Origin: an uncultured Ureaplasma sp.
Lineage (GTDB): Bacteria; Bacillota_I; Bacilli_A; Mycoplasmatales; Mycoplasmoidaceae
Length of the DNA stretch: 26,953 bases
Assembly: GCA_910589685.1 (NCBI GenBank)
Contig: CAJUTA010000037.1
Span: 1 to 26,953 of the forward strand
Reading direction: 5' to 3'
In this document: positions 10,528 to 20,717 of the stretch, one piece after another
Layout of the letters: each line of letters begins with the position of its first letter
Position numbering within the stretch: position 1 is the first letter of the stretch
The notes under the pieces: generated by a model
Databases searched by the model: none
What the model was told of the DNA's origin: nothing
The model's input: the letters and a program-made list of their open reading frames with translations, nothing else
Translations under genes and position numbers: made by a program

Positions 10528-11664
10528 ATGCAAAAATTTAAGAAACTTTTTACAAGTGAATCAGTAGGTCCTGGTCATCCTGATAAAATTTGCGATCAAA
10601 TATCTGATGCAATTCTTGATGCATGCCTAAGACAAGATAAAAACAGTAAAGTTGCTTGTGAAGTTTTTGCAAGTAACCATCTAATTGTTATTGGTGGAGA
10701 AATAACTACTAATGCATATGTTGATGTTGTAAAAATTGCTTGAGAGATAGTTAAACCACTAGGTTATACTGAATCAGATTTTACAATTATTAGTAATATT
10801 AATTCTCAAAGTCAAGATATCAATAGTGCTGTTGTTAAAAATAATTCTGAAATTTTTGCTGGTGACCAAGGAATAGTATTTGGTTATGCATGTGATGAAA
10901 CAAAAGATTTAATGCCACTTCCAATTACTTTAGCTCACGAATTAGTTTATCTTATGGATAAGAATCGCTTAAAACCAGAATTTAATTACATTAAATCTGA
11001 TATGAAATCTCAAGTCACAATTAACTATACAGATTCAAATAACCTAAGAATTGATACCTTTCTAGTATCAATTCAACATACTGATAAATGTAATCAAAAA
11101 GATATTGAAAAATTCGTTTCCCCATTAATGGATCAAGTTGCTAAAAACCATAATTTAAATCTTGATTTTAAAAAAATTATAAATCCAAGTGGAAAATTTA
11201 TTATTGGTGGACCAATTGGAGATACAGGATTAACTGGTAGAAAAATTATTGTTGATACTTATGGTGGATATGCTCGTCATGGTGGGGGAGCATTTAGTGG
11301 AAAAGATCCATCAAAAGTTGATCGTAGTGGTGCATACTTTGCGCGTTATATTGCAAAAAATATTGTTGCCGCTAAGATTGCTAATCGTTGTGAAATACAA
11401 TTATCATTTGGAATTGGAATGCCAGAGCCAATTTCAATTAATATCAATACATTCGGTACATCAAAATATTCTGATGAGCAAATCTTAAATGCAATTTTAA
11501 AATCATTTAAAATTAAAGTTAATGATTTTATCAATGATCTAAAATTGTTTGATGTTGAATATTTAAAGACATCTACTTATGGACATTTTGGAAATAATCA
11601 AAAAGATTCTAGTTGAGAAAAACTAGATAGAATAGAATCACTAAAACAAAATCTAGGAGAATAA
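10528..11664 (+). CDS. metK: S-adenosylmethionine synthetase
   Basis: The 378-residue product makes S-adenosylmethionine from methionine and ATP, the methyl donor for RNA and DNA methylation. The N-terminal motif SESVGPGHPDKICDQISDAI is intact, as are GDQGIVFGYACDE, the central GGPIGDTGLTGRKI, and the family signature GGGAFSGKDPSKVDRSGAY. The length matches the family. TGA is read as Trp at 10741 and near 11614. The start ATG has TAGGA seven bases upstream. It follows the helicase by 30 bases without an obvious terminator. The stop is separated from the asnS start by one base, so metK and asnS are very likely cotranscribed. Confidence 0.97.
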
Positions 11665-11665
11665 T

Positions 11666-13027
11666 ATGGAATTAACTATTAAATTAATTCATACAAATAT
11701 TGAAAAATATATTGATAAAGAAGTTACATTAAGAGGATTTGTTAAACAAAATCGTTTTAATGGAAAGATTGGTTTCATTAGTTTTAATGATGGTACATCA
11801 TTTAAACCAATTCAAATAGTTTATAAGAATGATGAAGTTTCAAACTCCAATGAAGTTGCAAATTTTCGTACATTATCAGCAATTGAAGTTTGTGGTGTAA
11901 TAAAGTCTACTCCAACCGCTCAACAACCATTTGAATTAGTAGCAAAAAATATAACTTTATTAAAAGATAATGATGAATCATGTCCATTACAAAATAAAAA
12001 ACAAACAGTTGAATTCTTACGTGATATTGCTCACTTGCGTCCTAGAACAAATTTATTTTCTGCAGTAATGCGTGCGCGTTCTGAATTAGCATTTGCAATT
12101 CATAAATTTTTTCATGAACTAAATTTTGTTTGAACAGCAACTCCATTAATTACATCTAATGATGGTGAAGGTGCAGGGGAAACATTCTTCTTAACAACAA
12201 ATGAAAAAGATCAATTTTTTGGTGAACAAGTCAACTTAACTGTCACTGGTCAATTACATGGTGAAGCTTACGCTCAAGCTTTTAGAAATATTTATACATT
12301 TGGTCCAACATTTAGAGCAGAAAAATCACATACAGCTAGACATGCTGCTGAATTTTGAATGATTGAACCAGAAATGGCATTTAGTAATTTAGAAGAATTA
12401 ATGCAATTAGAAGAATCAATGATTAAATATATTGTTAAATATTATTCTGAATCATGTGCTGATGAAATCAAATTTTTAAATGATGAAGTTGATAATAATT
12501 TAGTAGATAGAATAAAACAATTAATTGAAAAACCTTTTATTCGTATGTCATATGAAGAAGGAATCGAAAAACTATTAGAAGCTGTAAAAAATGGCCATAA
12601 TTTTGAAGATAATGATATTCATTTTGGAATGGATTTAGGAAGCGAACATGAACGTTATTTATGTGAAGAGGTTTGTAAATCACCTGTTATCTTATATAAC
12701 TATCCAAAAGAAATTAAATCATTTTATATGTTGCAAAACTCAGATGGAAAAACAGTTCAAGGAACAGATGTACTAGTTCCAGGAATTGGTGAATTAATGG
12801 GAGGATCTGTTCGGGAAGCAAGCTATGATAAATTACTTGCTAGATGTCAAGAATTAAACATGAATCTAGAACCATTGAATTGATATTTAAATTTAAGAAA
12901 ATATGGTTATTATAGTTCAGCTGGGTTTGGTTTAGGATTTGAACGTCTAGTGATGTATCTAACTGGTATTACTAATATTCGTGATGCAATTCCATTTCCA
13001 CGTACACACGGTTCAATTAGTTTTTAA
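11666..13027 (+). CDS. asnS: Asparaginyl-tRNA synthetase
   Basis: This 453-residue class II aminoacyl-tRNA synthetase charges tRNA-Asn. An N-terminal OB-fold anticodon-binding domain (VTLRGFVKQNR) is followed by the catalytic domain with SNDGEGAGETFF, GQLHGEAYAQAF, the motif 2 region FRAEKSHTARHAAEFWMIEPEM, and motif 3 GFGLGFERLVMYLTG followed by DAIPFPRTHG. The GEGAGE sequence and the overall length point to AsnRS and not AspRS. The ribosome binding site TAGGAGA lies inside the end of metK. The TAA stop shares its last base with the pgsA start (TAATG), which suggests translational coupling. Confidence 0.96.
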
Positions 13028-13692
13028 TGAAAACAAAAATATTTCAAAAACAAAATATTCCCAATATTTTAACAATATTTAGAATTGTTTTAGTTCCAAT
13101 AATTATTGTTCTTCTTTTAGTAAAACCTATAAATATTGCGTATAGTCTTAAATTTAATTTAAGCAATCAAATTTGTTTGTTAGAAATTTCTGATTTACAA
13201 ATAGCAGCTGGTATACTTTTTATTGTTGCAAGTTTTACAGATTTTCTTGATGGTTATCTTGCAAGAAGATTTAATGTAATTAGTACATTTGGAAAATTTT
13301 GAGATCCACTAGCAGATAAACTTTTAATAAATTGCACACTTTTTTGTTTAGCAAGTCCTCAACAAAATTTAGTTCCAATTTGAATACCCATTATTTTATT
13401 AGTTCGTGATTTCATTATTGATGGATTGCGTTTCTATATGTTGCAAAAAAATATTGTATCAGCAGCTAATATTTATGGAAAAATAAAAACTTTTGTTTTA
13501 ATTATTGCAATTTCTTTTTTATTTTTCTTTGGTGGAAATCAATCACTAATTAGTTCATCATATTATTGGGGAATTCAAAATTTATTACTTTATATAGCAA
13601 CAATCTTATCTATCATATCTGGATTAATTTATTCTTTACCAGTGATATATAATATTTGTAAAAGAAGTAAGGAAAAAAATGAAACAATTTAA
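13027..13692 (+). CDS. pgsA: CDP-diacylglycerol-glycerol-3-phosphate 3-phosphatidyltransferase
   Basis: The 221-residue membrane protein makes phosphatidylglycerophosphate from CDP-diacylglycerol and glycerol-3-phosphate, the committed step to phosphatidylglycerol. The N-terminal NIPNILTIFRIVLVP is typical of PgsA. The CDP-alcohol phosphatidyltransferase signature is complete: DFLDGYLARR followed by FGKFWDPLADKLL, giving the D-x2-DG-x2-AR-x8-G-x3-D-x3-D pattern, with a TGA-encoded Trp inside it. About four to five hydrophobic segments are visible. It starts on the last base of asnS and its end overlaps gapN by 14 bases in another frame, so it is embedded in an operon. Confidence 0.94.
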
Positions 13693-15103
13693 AATACTTG
13701 TAAATGGAAAATTAATTGATAGTAGTAAAAAAATGTCAATTATCAATTCATCTGATAACTCAGTTGCAGGTGAAGTTCCTCTTTTTGATCCAAAAGAAAT
13801 AGTTAAAATATCAATGAATGCTGCTAATAATGCTTTCAATGAATGAAAGAATACTTCATTTACTAATAGAAAAAAATTACTTTTAGAATTTAAAGATAAA
13901 CTACTAGAAAATAAAGAAGAGTTGGCAAATTTATTATGCTTAGAAATTGCTAAATCAAAAAAAGAAGCAATTGTTGAAGTTGAAAGAAGTGCTGAATATA
14001 TTGTTGACACAATCAATATTTATGAAGAAATGATGAATAATCCATTAGTAATGGATGAAACAATTCATAAAGTAAAAAATAAAATTGGTAAGTTTATATT
14101 GGAACCTTTAGGTGTTGTTCTAGCAATTTCACCTTTTAACTACCCAATAAATTTACTAATTTCAAAATTAGCACCAGCATTAATTTCAGGGAATACTGTT
14201 GTTTACAAACCAGCAACTCAAGGTAGTCTTGTTGGTGCATTTATTAGTGAATTATTTTCTAAAATAGATTTTAAACCCGGTATTGTTAATTGTGTTATTG
14301 GTCAAGGTAAAGAAATAGGCGATTTATTAGTTTCTCATCCATTTGTAAAAATGATTTCATTCACAGGAAGTGCAAATGTAGGAAACCATATTGCAAAAAT
14401 TGCATATAAAGTTCCTTTGGTTTTGGAAATGGGTGGGAAAGATCCAGCCATTGTTTTAGATGATGCTGATATTGATTTAGCTGCTTCTGAAATTGTTAAA
14501 GGTGGATTAAGTTATAATGGTCAACGATGTACAGCTATTAAACGTGTATTTGTTACTAGAAAAAATCACTCAGAGTTAGTTAAAAAAATCACTGAATTAA
14601 CAAAAAAACTAACCATTGGTTTACCACAAGAAAATCCAAATATTACTCCATTAGTATCTAGTAAATCAGCAGATTATGTAATGGAATTAATTAATGATTC
14701 TATTGATAATGGAGCAATTTCAACTACAACTATAAAACGTGACGGTAATATTATTTATCCAATTATTTTAGACAATGTTAATAAAGATATGCGAATAGCA
14801 TGAGAAGAACCTTTTGGTCCGGTTTTACCAATACTTATAGTTAATAGTATTGAAGAAGCAATAGAACTATCAAACAAATCTGAATATGGTTTACAAGCTT
14901 CTGTATTTACATCAGATATCCAATTATTTGAAAAAATTGCAATGAAGTTAGAATGTGGTTCAGTAAATTTAAATCGTTCATCTGCTCGTGGACCAGACTT
15001 CTTCCCATTTTTAGGAGTTAAAAATTCAGGTTTTGGTGTGCAAGGTTTAAGTGAGGCCATTAAATCAATGACTCGTCTTAAAGGACTAGTATACAATAAA
15101 TAA
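13679..15103 (+). CDS. gapN: NADP-dependent non-phosphorylating glyceraldehyde-3-phosphate dehydrogenase (GapN)
   Basis: This 474-residue aldehyde dehydrogenase resembles GapN, which oxidises glyceraldehyde-3-phosphate directly to 3-phosphoglycerate and makes NADPH without making ATP. The Rossmann and catalytic segments match closely: SPFNYPINL, VVYKPATQGS, FTGSANVG, LEMGGKDPAIVLDDAD and YNGQRCTAIKRVFV. Catalytic Glu250 and Cys284 fall at the same numbers as I recall for Streptococcus GapN. The motif QRCTAIKR is typical of GapN and not of general aldehyde dehydrogenases. The ribosome binding site AAGGA lies inside pgsA, and the first 14 bases overlap pgsA. It ends the five-gene run; the CIRCE inverted repeat downstream, followed by five Ts, may also act as its terminator. 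Confidence 0.92.
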
Positions 15104-15112
15104 ATTACAAAA

Positions 15113-15139
15113 TTAGCACTTGTTAATAACGAGTGCTAA
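15113..15139 (+). promoter_or_regulatory. CIRCE operator (HrcA binding site) upstream of clpB
   Basis: The sequence TTAGCACTT, nine bases, GAGTGCTAA matches the CIRCE consensus (TTAGCACTC-N9-GAGTGCTAA) in 17 of 18 arm positions with the exact nine-base spacer. The single difference is the last base of the left arm (T for C at 15121). HrcA binds this element and represses heat-shock genes. It sits just upstream of a TATAAT at 15147-15152, so a bound repressor would block the clpB promoter. As the palindrome is followed by TTTTT it could also terminate gapN transcripts. Confidence 0.93.
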
Positions 15140-15146
15140 TTTTTGT

Positions 15147-15152
15147 TATAAT
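15147..15152 (+). promoter_or_regulatory. clpB: -10 box of the clpB promoter
   Basis: A perfect TATAAT lies seven bases after the CIRCE element and 35 bases before the clpB start codon. The -35 region would fall inside the CIRCE spacer and arms, with no strong TTGACA. A ribosome binding site, TAGGAGA, is at about 15175-15181. Confidence 0.75.
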
Positions 15153-15187
15153 CATATAAAAGAGAAGAGAAAAATAGGAGAGATAAT

Positions 15188-17308
15188 ATGGAAATAAAAC
15201 AAACAGGTGGTCCAGGATTTAATGCATTAGAAAATTTTGGACGCAATATTAATAAAGAAGTTATTGCTAATAAGATTGATCCAATTATTGGACGTGAAGA
15301 AGAAATTCGTCGTGTTATAGAAATTCTTTCTCGTAAAAGCAAAAATAATCCAGTTTTGATTGGAGAACCTGGTGTTGGTAAAACTGCAATTGTTGAAGGA
15401 TTGGCACAACGAATAGTTCATCGTGATGTTCCAGATAATTTGATAGATAAAGAAATTTGAGAATTAAATCTTTCATCATTGATTGCGGGAGCAAGTTATC
15501 AAGGTCAGTTTGAAGAAAGATTAACTCAAATTATTAGTCAAATTAAAAATTCTAACTCTCAAATAATTCTTTTTATTGATGAAGTTCATCAATTAGTTGG
15601 AATGGGTAAGACATCAGGAGCGATGGATGCTGCAAATATATTAAAACCAATGATGGCTCGTGGAGAAATTAAATTGATTGGTGCAACTACACTAAATGAA
15701 TATCGACAATTTATTGAACCAGATGCAGCGCTTGAACGTCGTATGACAAAAGTTTTAGTTACTGAACCAACTAAAACCGAAGCATTAACAATTATGCGTG
15801 GTTTAAAAGAAAAATGAGAAGTTTTTCATGGTGTAAAAATTACTGATAATGCTTTAATATCTGCAGTTGATTTATCAGAACGTTATATTTCAGATCGTTT
15901 TTTACCAGATAAAGCAATTGATTTAATCGATGAAGCGTGTGCGAAAGTTCAAACTGAAATGCACTCAATGCCAGAAGAATTAGATCATATTAGACGTGAA
16001 ATAGTTAATTTAAAAACTGAAAAAGCATCACTTGAAAAAGATAATGATGCAAAATCAATTGATCGTTTAAAAATAATTGAAGATAAGTTAGTAATTCTTC
16101 AAGAAGAAGATAAAAAACTTACAGATATTTGATCAAAAGAAAAACAAGAAGCAGACAAAATTATTGAGTTAAAAAGTAAAATTGATAATGCTCGTTCACT
16201 AATTGAACAATATCAATCTCAAGGTGAATATACAAAAGCATCTAAATTGCTATATTATGAAATTCCAGAATTAGAACAACAAAAAAGTTTACAAGAAGAA
16301 AAAGTTCGCCAACAAGATAATAGACTAATTAAAGACACTGTTACTGAAAATGAAGTAAGTGAAGTTATTTCTAAATCAACTGGAATCCCTTTAAATAAAA
16401 TAGTTGAAACAGAAAAAGAAAAATTATTAAATCTTGATAAGAATTTATCAAAACGTGTTAAAGGACAAGATAAGGCAATAAAACTAGTTTCCAATGCTGT
16501 ATTACGTGGTCGAGCTGGTATTAATGATCCAAATCGTCCAATTGGTTCATTTCTATTCATTGGTCCAACAGGGGTTGGTAAAACTGAAGTTGCAAAAGCC
16601 TTGGCATATGAATTATTTAATACAGAAAAAGCAATGATTAGATTTGATATGTCTGAATTTATGGAACGACATTCAGTTTCTAAATTGATTGGTGCACCAC
16701 CAGGATATGTTGGATATGAAAAAGCAGGAGAATTAACTGAGTCTGTTCGACGTAATCCATATTCTGTTATTCTTTTTGATGAAATAGAAAAAGCACATCA
16801 AGATGTGTTGAACTTATTTTTGCAAATTCTTGATGAAGGATCTTTAAAAGATTCTCAGGGTAGAATAGTAAATTTCAAAAATACAATCATCATTATGACT
16901 TCAAATATTGGAGCAGATAAAATTTTAAATAATGAAAAGGCAAAAGCAATAGAAGAATTAAATCATTATCTAAAACCAGAATTAATCAATAGAATTGATG
17001 AAATTATAGTCTTTAATCCATTGGATGATAAAGTTGTAAAAGAAATTAGCATTCGTTTATTAGATGAAGTTTCAGCAAGATTGCATCAAGAGGGATATTT
17101 AATTAAATTTAGTGATAATGTAAGTGAAATTATTTCAAAAAGAGCATTTGATCCGCAATATGGAGCTCGTCCAGTTAAACGTTGAATTCAAAAATATATT
17201 GAGAATAATTTAGCTCAACTAATTATTCAAAGTGATATTTTTAAAAATAAAGAATTCGAAATAGGGTTCAATGAAAAAGACGATACTTTGATAATTAATA
17301 AAAAATAA
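15188..17308 (+). CDS. clpB: ATP-dependent disaggregase ClpB, short form without N-domain
   Basis: The 706-residue Hsp100 ATPase dissolves protein aggregates, normally together with DnaK. It begins almost directly at the first AAA+ module: Walker A GEPGVGKT, the pore-loop tyrosine in AGASYQGQFEERL, and Walker B FIDEVHQLVG. A complete coiled-coil middle domain (roughly residues 275-385) follows. The second AAA+ module has GPTGVGKTEVAKAL, pore loop GYVGYEKAG and FDEIEKAHQDV, and the protein ends with the ClpB D2-small domain. The middle domain identifies it as ClpB and not ClpC or ClpA. The roughly 150-residue N-domain of E. coli ClpB is absent, and the upstream space is only 84 bases, so this is the genuine start. 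CIRCE and TATAAT in front indicate heat-shock control by HrcA. Confidence 0.96.
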
Positions 17309-17319
17309 AATATTTTTAA

Positions 17320-17355
17320 AACCTAAAAGATAATTATATAATCATCTATTAGGTT
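17320..17355 (+). promoter_or_regulatory. Inverted repeat enclosing a -10 box, upstream of the importer operon
   Basis: AACCTAA (17320-17326) pairs with TTAGGTT (17349-17355), and AGAT (17328-17331) with ATCT (17344-17347), leaving one A/A mismatch. The loop region contains TATAAT at 17337-17342. The repeat ends six bases before the start codon at 17362, so any transcript from this promoter would have a leader of only about 12 bases. There is no T-run after the 3' arm, so it is not a usual terminator of clpB. The layout suits an operator at the promoter, but a chance AT-rich palindrome cannot be excluded. Confidence 0.5.
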
Positions 17356-17361
17356 AAAAAT

Positions 17362-18972
17362 ATGCTAAAAAAGAAATATATTATTACTATCATTACAGCA
17401 CCAATTATTGTAGCATCAGCTACAGCGATTGGTGTTTCTTATTATTACTCCTCACAAAAGCAAGTTTACAATCATTATTACACTACACCAAGCAGCTCAA
17501 GTAATACGGATATCATTCAATCGTATTTAGCTTCAGTTGTTAATGGTGCAAAACTTTTGTATTTACCAAGTTATGTTCATGGTGTACCATTAACAGAATC
17601 TCTAAATATTAAAAAAGAGCAAAATCAAATTCTTTACAATTACTTCAATAAAACTGGATTTCTATTATTAGACTCTAATTATGGATTTCCAGTTTTTATT
17701 GAAAAGAAGGATGAAAAAGGAAATGTTATTGGAATTGATGGTTTAGATTATCAACAACCAATTTGAAGTACAAATGTTGCAGCAGTTTTATTTAGAGCAG
17801 ATTTAGGTTCTTTTATCACGGGAATTGCAGCAGCACAATTATTAAATGAAAATCAAGATTATTTTGGTACAGAATTAACATGATGTACTTATGGTGGTTT
17901 GCCATTCTCAACTGTAACATGTTTCATGGGTGGATTTGAAAGAGGAGTAGAATTTTTTAACAAAAATATTGTTCCTTTAAAACCAGAATTTAAAGAAGTT
18001 AAAAAAATCCTATTAAATGAAAACCAATCAGGAAATTTTGCCAATGGTTTTGATCCTAATCAAGCAGATGACTTAATTGGTAATTTATTAAATATGAAAC
18101 CATCACTAATCTTACCGGTTGCTGGTCCACAAATTGGTTCAGCTGCTCGTTTAATTCGTCAAAGAAACACTAAGACAGTTATTATTGGTGTTGATAGTGC
18201 AATTGAAGAAGATGATACAGTTAACTTACCATTAAATGGATTAGAACCTAATAAAAATATTGGTAATAATAAAATTATCCAATTTAGTAGTGTAAAAAAT
18301 TTAGGTGATATGCTTAACCTTATTACACAAAATATTAATAAAGGAAAAAATATTCCTGATCAAAATGAATCTTTAGAATATGCACATATTGGTGGTATTG
18401 GATATTCTTCTCTTGGTACATTATTCAATGGTGGTGTAGGAGTTAGTGAATCTGGTAAAAAATTTTTTATTAATGCAATGCAAATTTTAGACAATACTAA
18501 ATATGATTCTTATATGGCTGCATTAAAATCAACAAATCCTATTTATATACAAATATTAAAAAATTTAGATTTACCAGAAAATAAAACTTATTCCATTGGA
18601 TCATCTCAAACATTTTCGTATGCTGACATTACTAATAGTGGTGCACAAATGTTACCAATAGAAAAAAGTGATGAAGAAATCAAAAAATGATTAAATAATT
18701 TTTACAATGATAAATTTGTTGATCAAAGATTTGATTTAATTAAGGAATGAATTGAAAATAATAAATCAACAATTGATATTCGTAAAAAATTAAATTTAAC
18801 AAATGAATTTAATAAGCAAGACTATCTAGATAATAAAAATATTTCTAGAATAATTTTTCAATCTCCAACATCAATTTTGTTTGATAATAGTTTTTATCAA
18901 TCATGTTATAGTGGTCTAATAGATTATTGAAAACAAGAGGGAATTGAATTACCACCAATTCCTAAAAAATAA
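17362..18972 (+). CDS. BMP-family substrate-binding protein 1 of the nucleoside-type ABC importer
   Basis: The 536-residue protein belongs to the basic membrane protein (BMP/PnrA) family, extracellular nucleoside-binding components of ABC importers. Family blocks are visible: FRADLGSFITGIAAAQ, TYGGLPFSTVTCFMGGFERG, ILPVAGPQIGSAARLI, VIIGVDSAIEEDD and IIQFSSVKNLGDML, with the family Lys in SSVKN. An N-terminal membrane segment (residues ~6-28) follows MLKKK, but there is no lipobox cysteine, so the protein is probably held by an uncleaved anchor. It is much longer than the usual ~350 residues, with extra sequence at both ends; the C-terminus carries SCYSGLIDYWKQ, shared with the next gene. The TTAGG before the start is a weak ribosome binding site. 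TGA codons at 17764, 17881, 18688 and elsewhere encode Trp. The bound substrate is inferred only from family. Confidence 0.87.
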
Positions 18973-19032
18973 TTTTCAAAAGACATTAAGTTACATTTTA
19001 GATTTGTGGTAATATTAAAAATATAAGTTACT

Positions 19033-20712
19033 ATGATTAAGAAAAAATTACTATTTACTTTGTTAGGGATTAGTGGAGCTGCAGTAGTTACAGCTGGTAT
19101 TGCTACTGGTTTTGTATTGAATAGCGAACAAAATCGTTATAGAAGATACTATACTGCGCCTCAGTCGGCTTCAACTAATGATTTAATTCAAGCATACTTT
19201 GCTGCAATTGTTAATGGTTCTAAGTTGTTATATTTGGCTAGTTATGCGCATACAACTCCAATTACAAATGCATTATGTCTTACAGAACAACAAAATTCAA
19301 CTTTCTATGATTACTTTAGTAAAGCGGGTTACCTATTAATTGACGATGTCTATGGTTTCCCGCTTTTTTTGTCAAATCCAGAAAATCCTAATGATCCTAA
19401 TAATGGATTAATTGATGCATCTAAATTACAACCATTTTGATCAACAAATTTAGCTTCAGCTCAATTTCGTTCAGATCTAGGATCATTTATTACTGGAATT
19501 GCAATGGCAGAGTTTTTAAATGAAAATCGTGATTATTTTGGAAATGATTTATCTTGATCGACCTATGGAGGTTTTCCATTCCCATCAGTTACATCATTTA
19601 TGGGTGGTTTCCAACAAGGTGTAAAGTTTTTTAATGAAAATATCTTACCTAAAATGGAAACTAATTTCAATTATCAAAAAGTTCATCAAAAATTTGTTGG
19701 ATCTGGAGAAAATCAAAATTTTGCTCATTCATTTGATCCAAATGGTGGAATTGATATTATTGAAAGTTTTTTATCAAATAAAAGTACTGCACCTTCAGTT
19801 TTTATACCAGTTGCTGGTGGGCAAGTTCAACATGCAGTAAGAAAGGTAAAACAAAATAATTTAAAAACAATTATTATTGGTGTTGATAGTCCTGTTGAAG
19901 ATGATGATACAATAAATCTTCCAATGTCATCATTAAAACCTAATCAACATGTTGGTAACAATAAAATTGTTCAATTTAGTAGTGTAAAAAACATCAATGT
20001 AGTTGTTGATAAGGTTACAAATGCATTAAATGAAGGCACAACAGGTTCTACAAATGATATTGCTGGATTAGGCTGATCAACATTAGGAACATTATTTAAT
20101 GGTGGAGTTGGTGTTAGTCCTGCAGGTCAAAAATATTTTATTAAAGCAGTTAGATTACTTAATAATCCGCAAAATCCTGATGATATTATTATTGATGAAA
20201 ATAATCTGGAATCTGAATATTTATCATCATTAAATGATCCGATAATTCGTTCTTATTTAGTAACACTAAATCAACCAGAAAATAAAGTGTTTTTTACTTA
20301 TGATAAAAATGGTAATTCTAGTGCAAGTTTTAGTTATGCATCTATTCCTAATGAGGCACAACAAATGATTCCAATTAGTGAAGATGAAGCAACAATTAGA
20401 AATTGATATCAAAATTTATATGGTTCTAATCCAGAAATTATGCGCCATATGGATACAAACATTAAATGAATAATGAATTGGCAAAAAAATAATTGGGAAA
20501 CCATTCAAAAAAGAAAATCATTTAATTTAAAAAATCAATTAACAAAAGAAGCGTACAAGAAAAATAATGGGGTTATAAAAATTATTTTTCAAGATTCTTT
20601 TTCAGTTCTATTTGATCACTCATTTTTACAAAGTTGTTATGAGGGTTTGCGAGCTTATTGAAAACAAAAAGATGTTTATTTACCAGAAGCTTATGGTAAA
20701 GTTAGTAGGTAA
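19033..20712 (+). CDS. BMP-family substrate-binding protein 2, paralogue of the preceding gene
   Basis: This 559-residue protein is a clear paralogue of the gene before it. Shared blocks include LGSFITGIA, TYGGFPFPSVTSFMGGFQQG, IPVAGGQVQHAVR, IIIGVDSPVEDDDTINLP, NKIVQFSSVKN and a C-terminal SCYEGLRAYWKQ. It starts MIKKKLLFTLLGISGAAVVTAG, one membrane segment again without a lipobox cysteine. In the 60-base gap in front there is no Shine-Dalgarno; a TATAAG at 19022-19027 would put a transcript start almost on the ATG, so leaderless translation or readthrough from the upstream gene are both possible. The stop is five bases before the ATPase gene. The two binding proteins probably feed the same transporter, perhaps with different ligands. 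Confidence 0.87.
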
Positions 20713-20717
20713 AAAAT

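Noticed and set aside
11249..11534. Extra open frames on both strands inside metK
   Set aside because: They are shadows of the conserved metK coding sequence.
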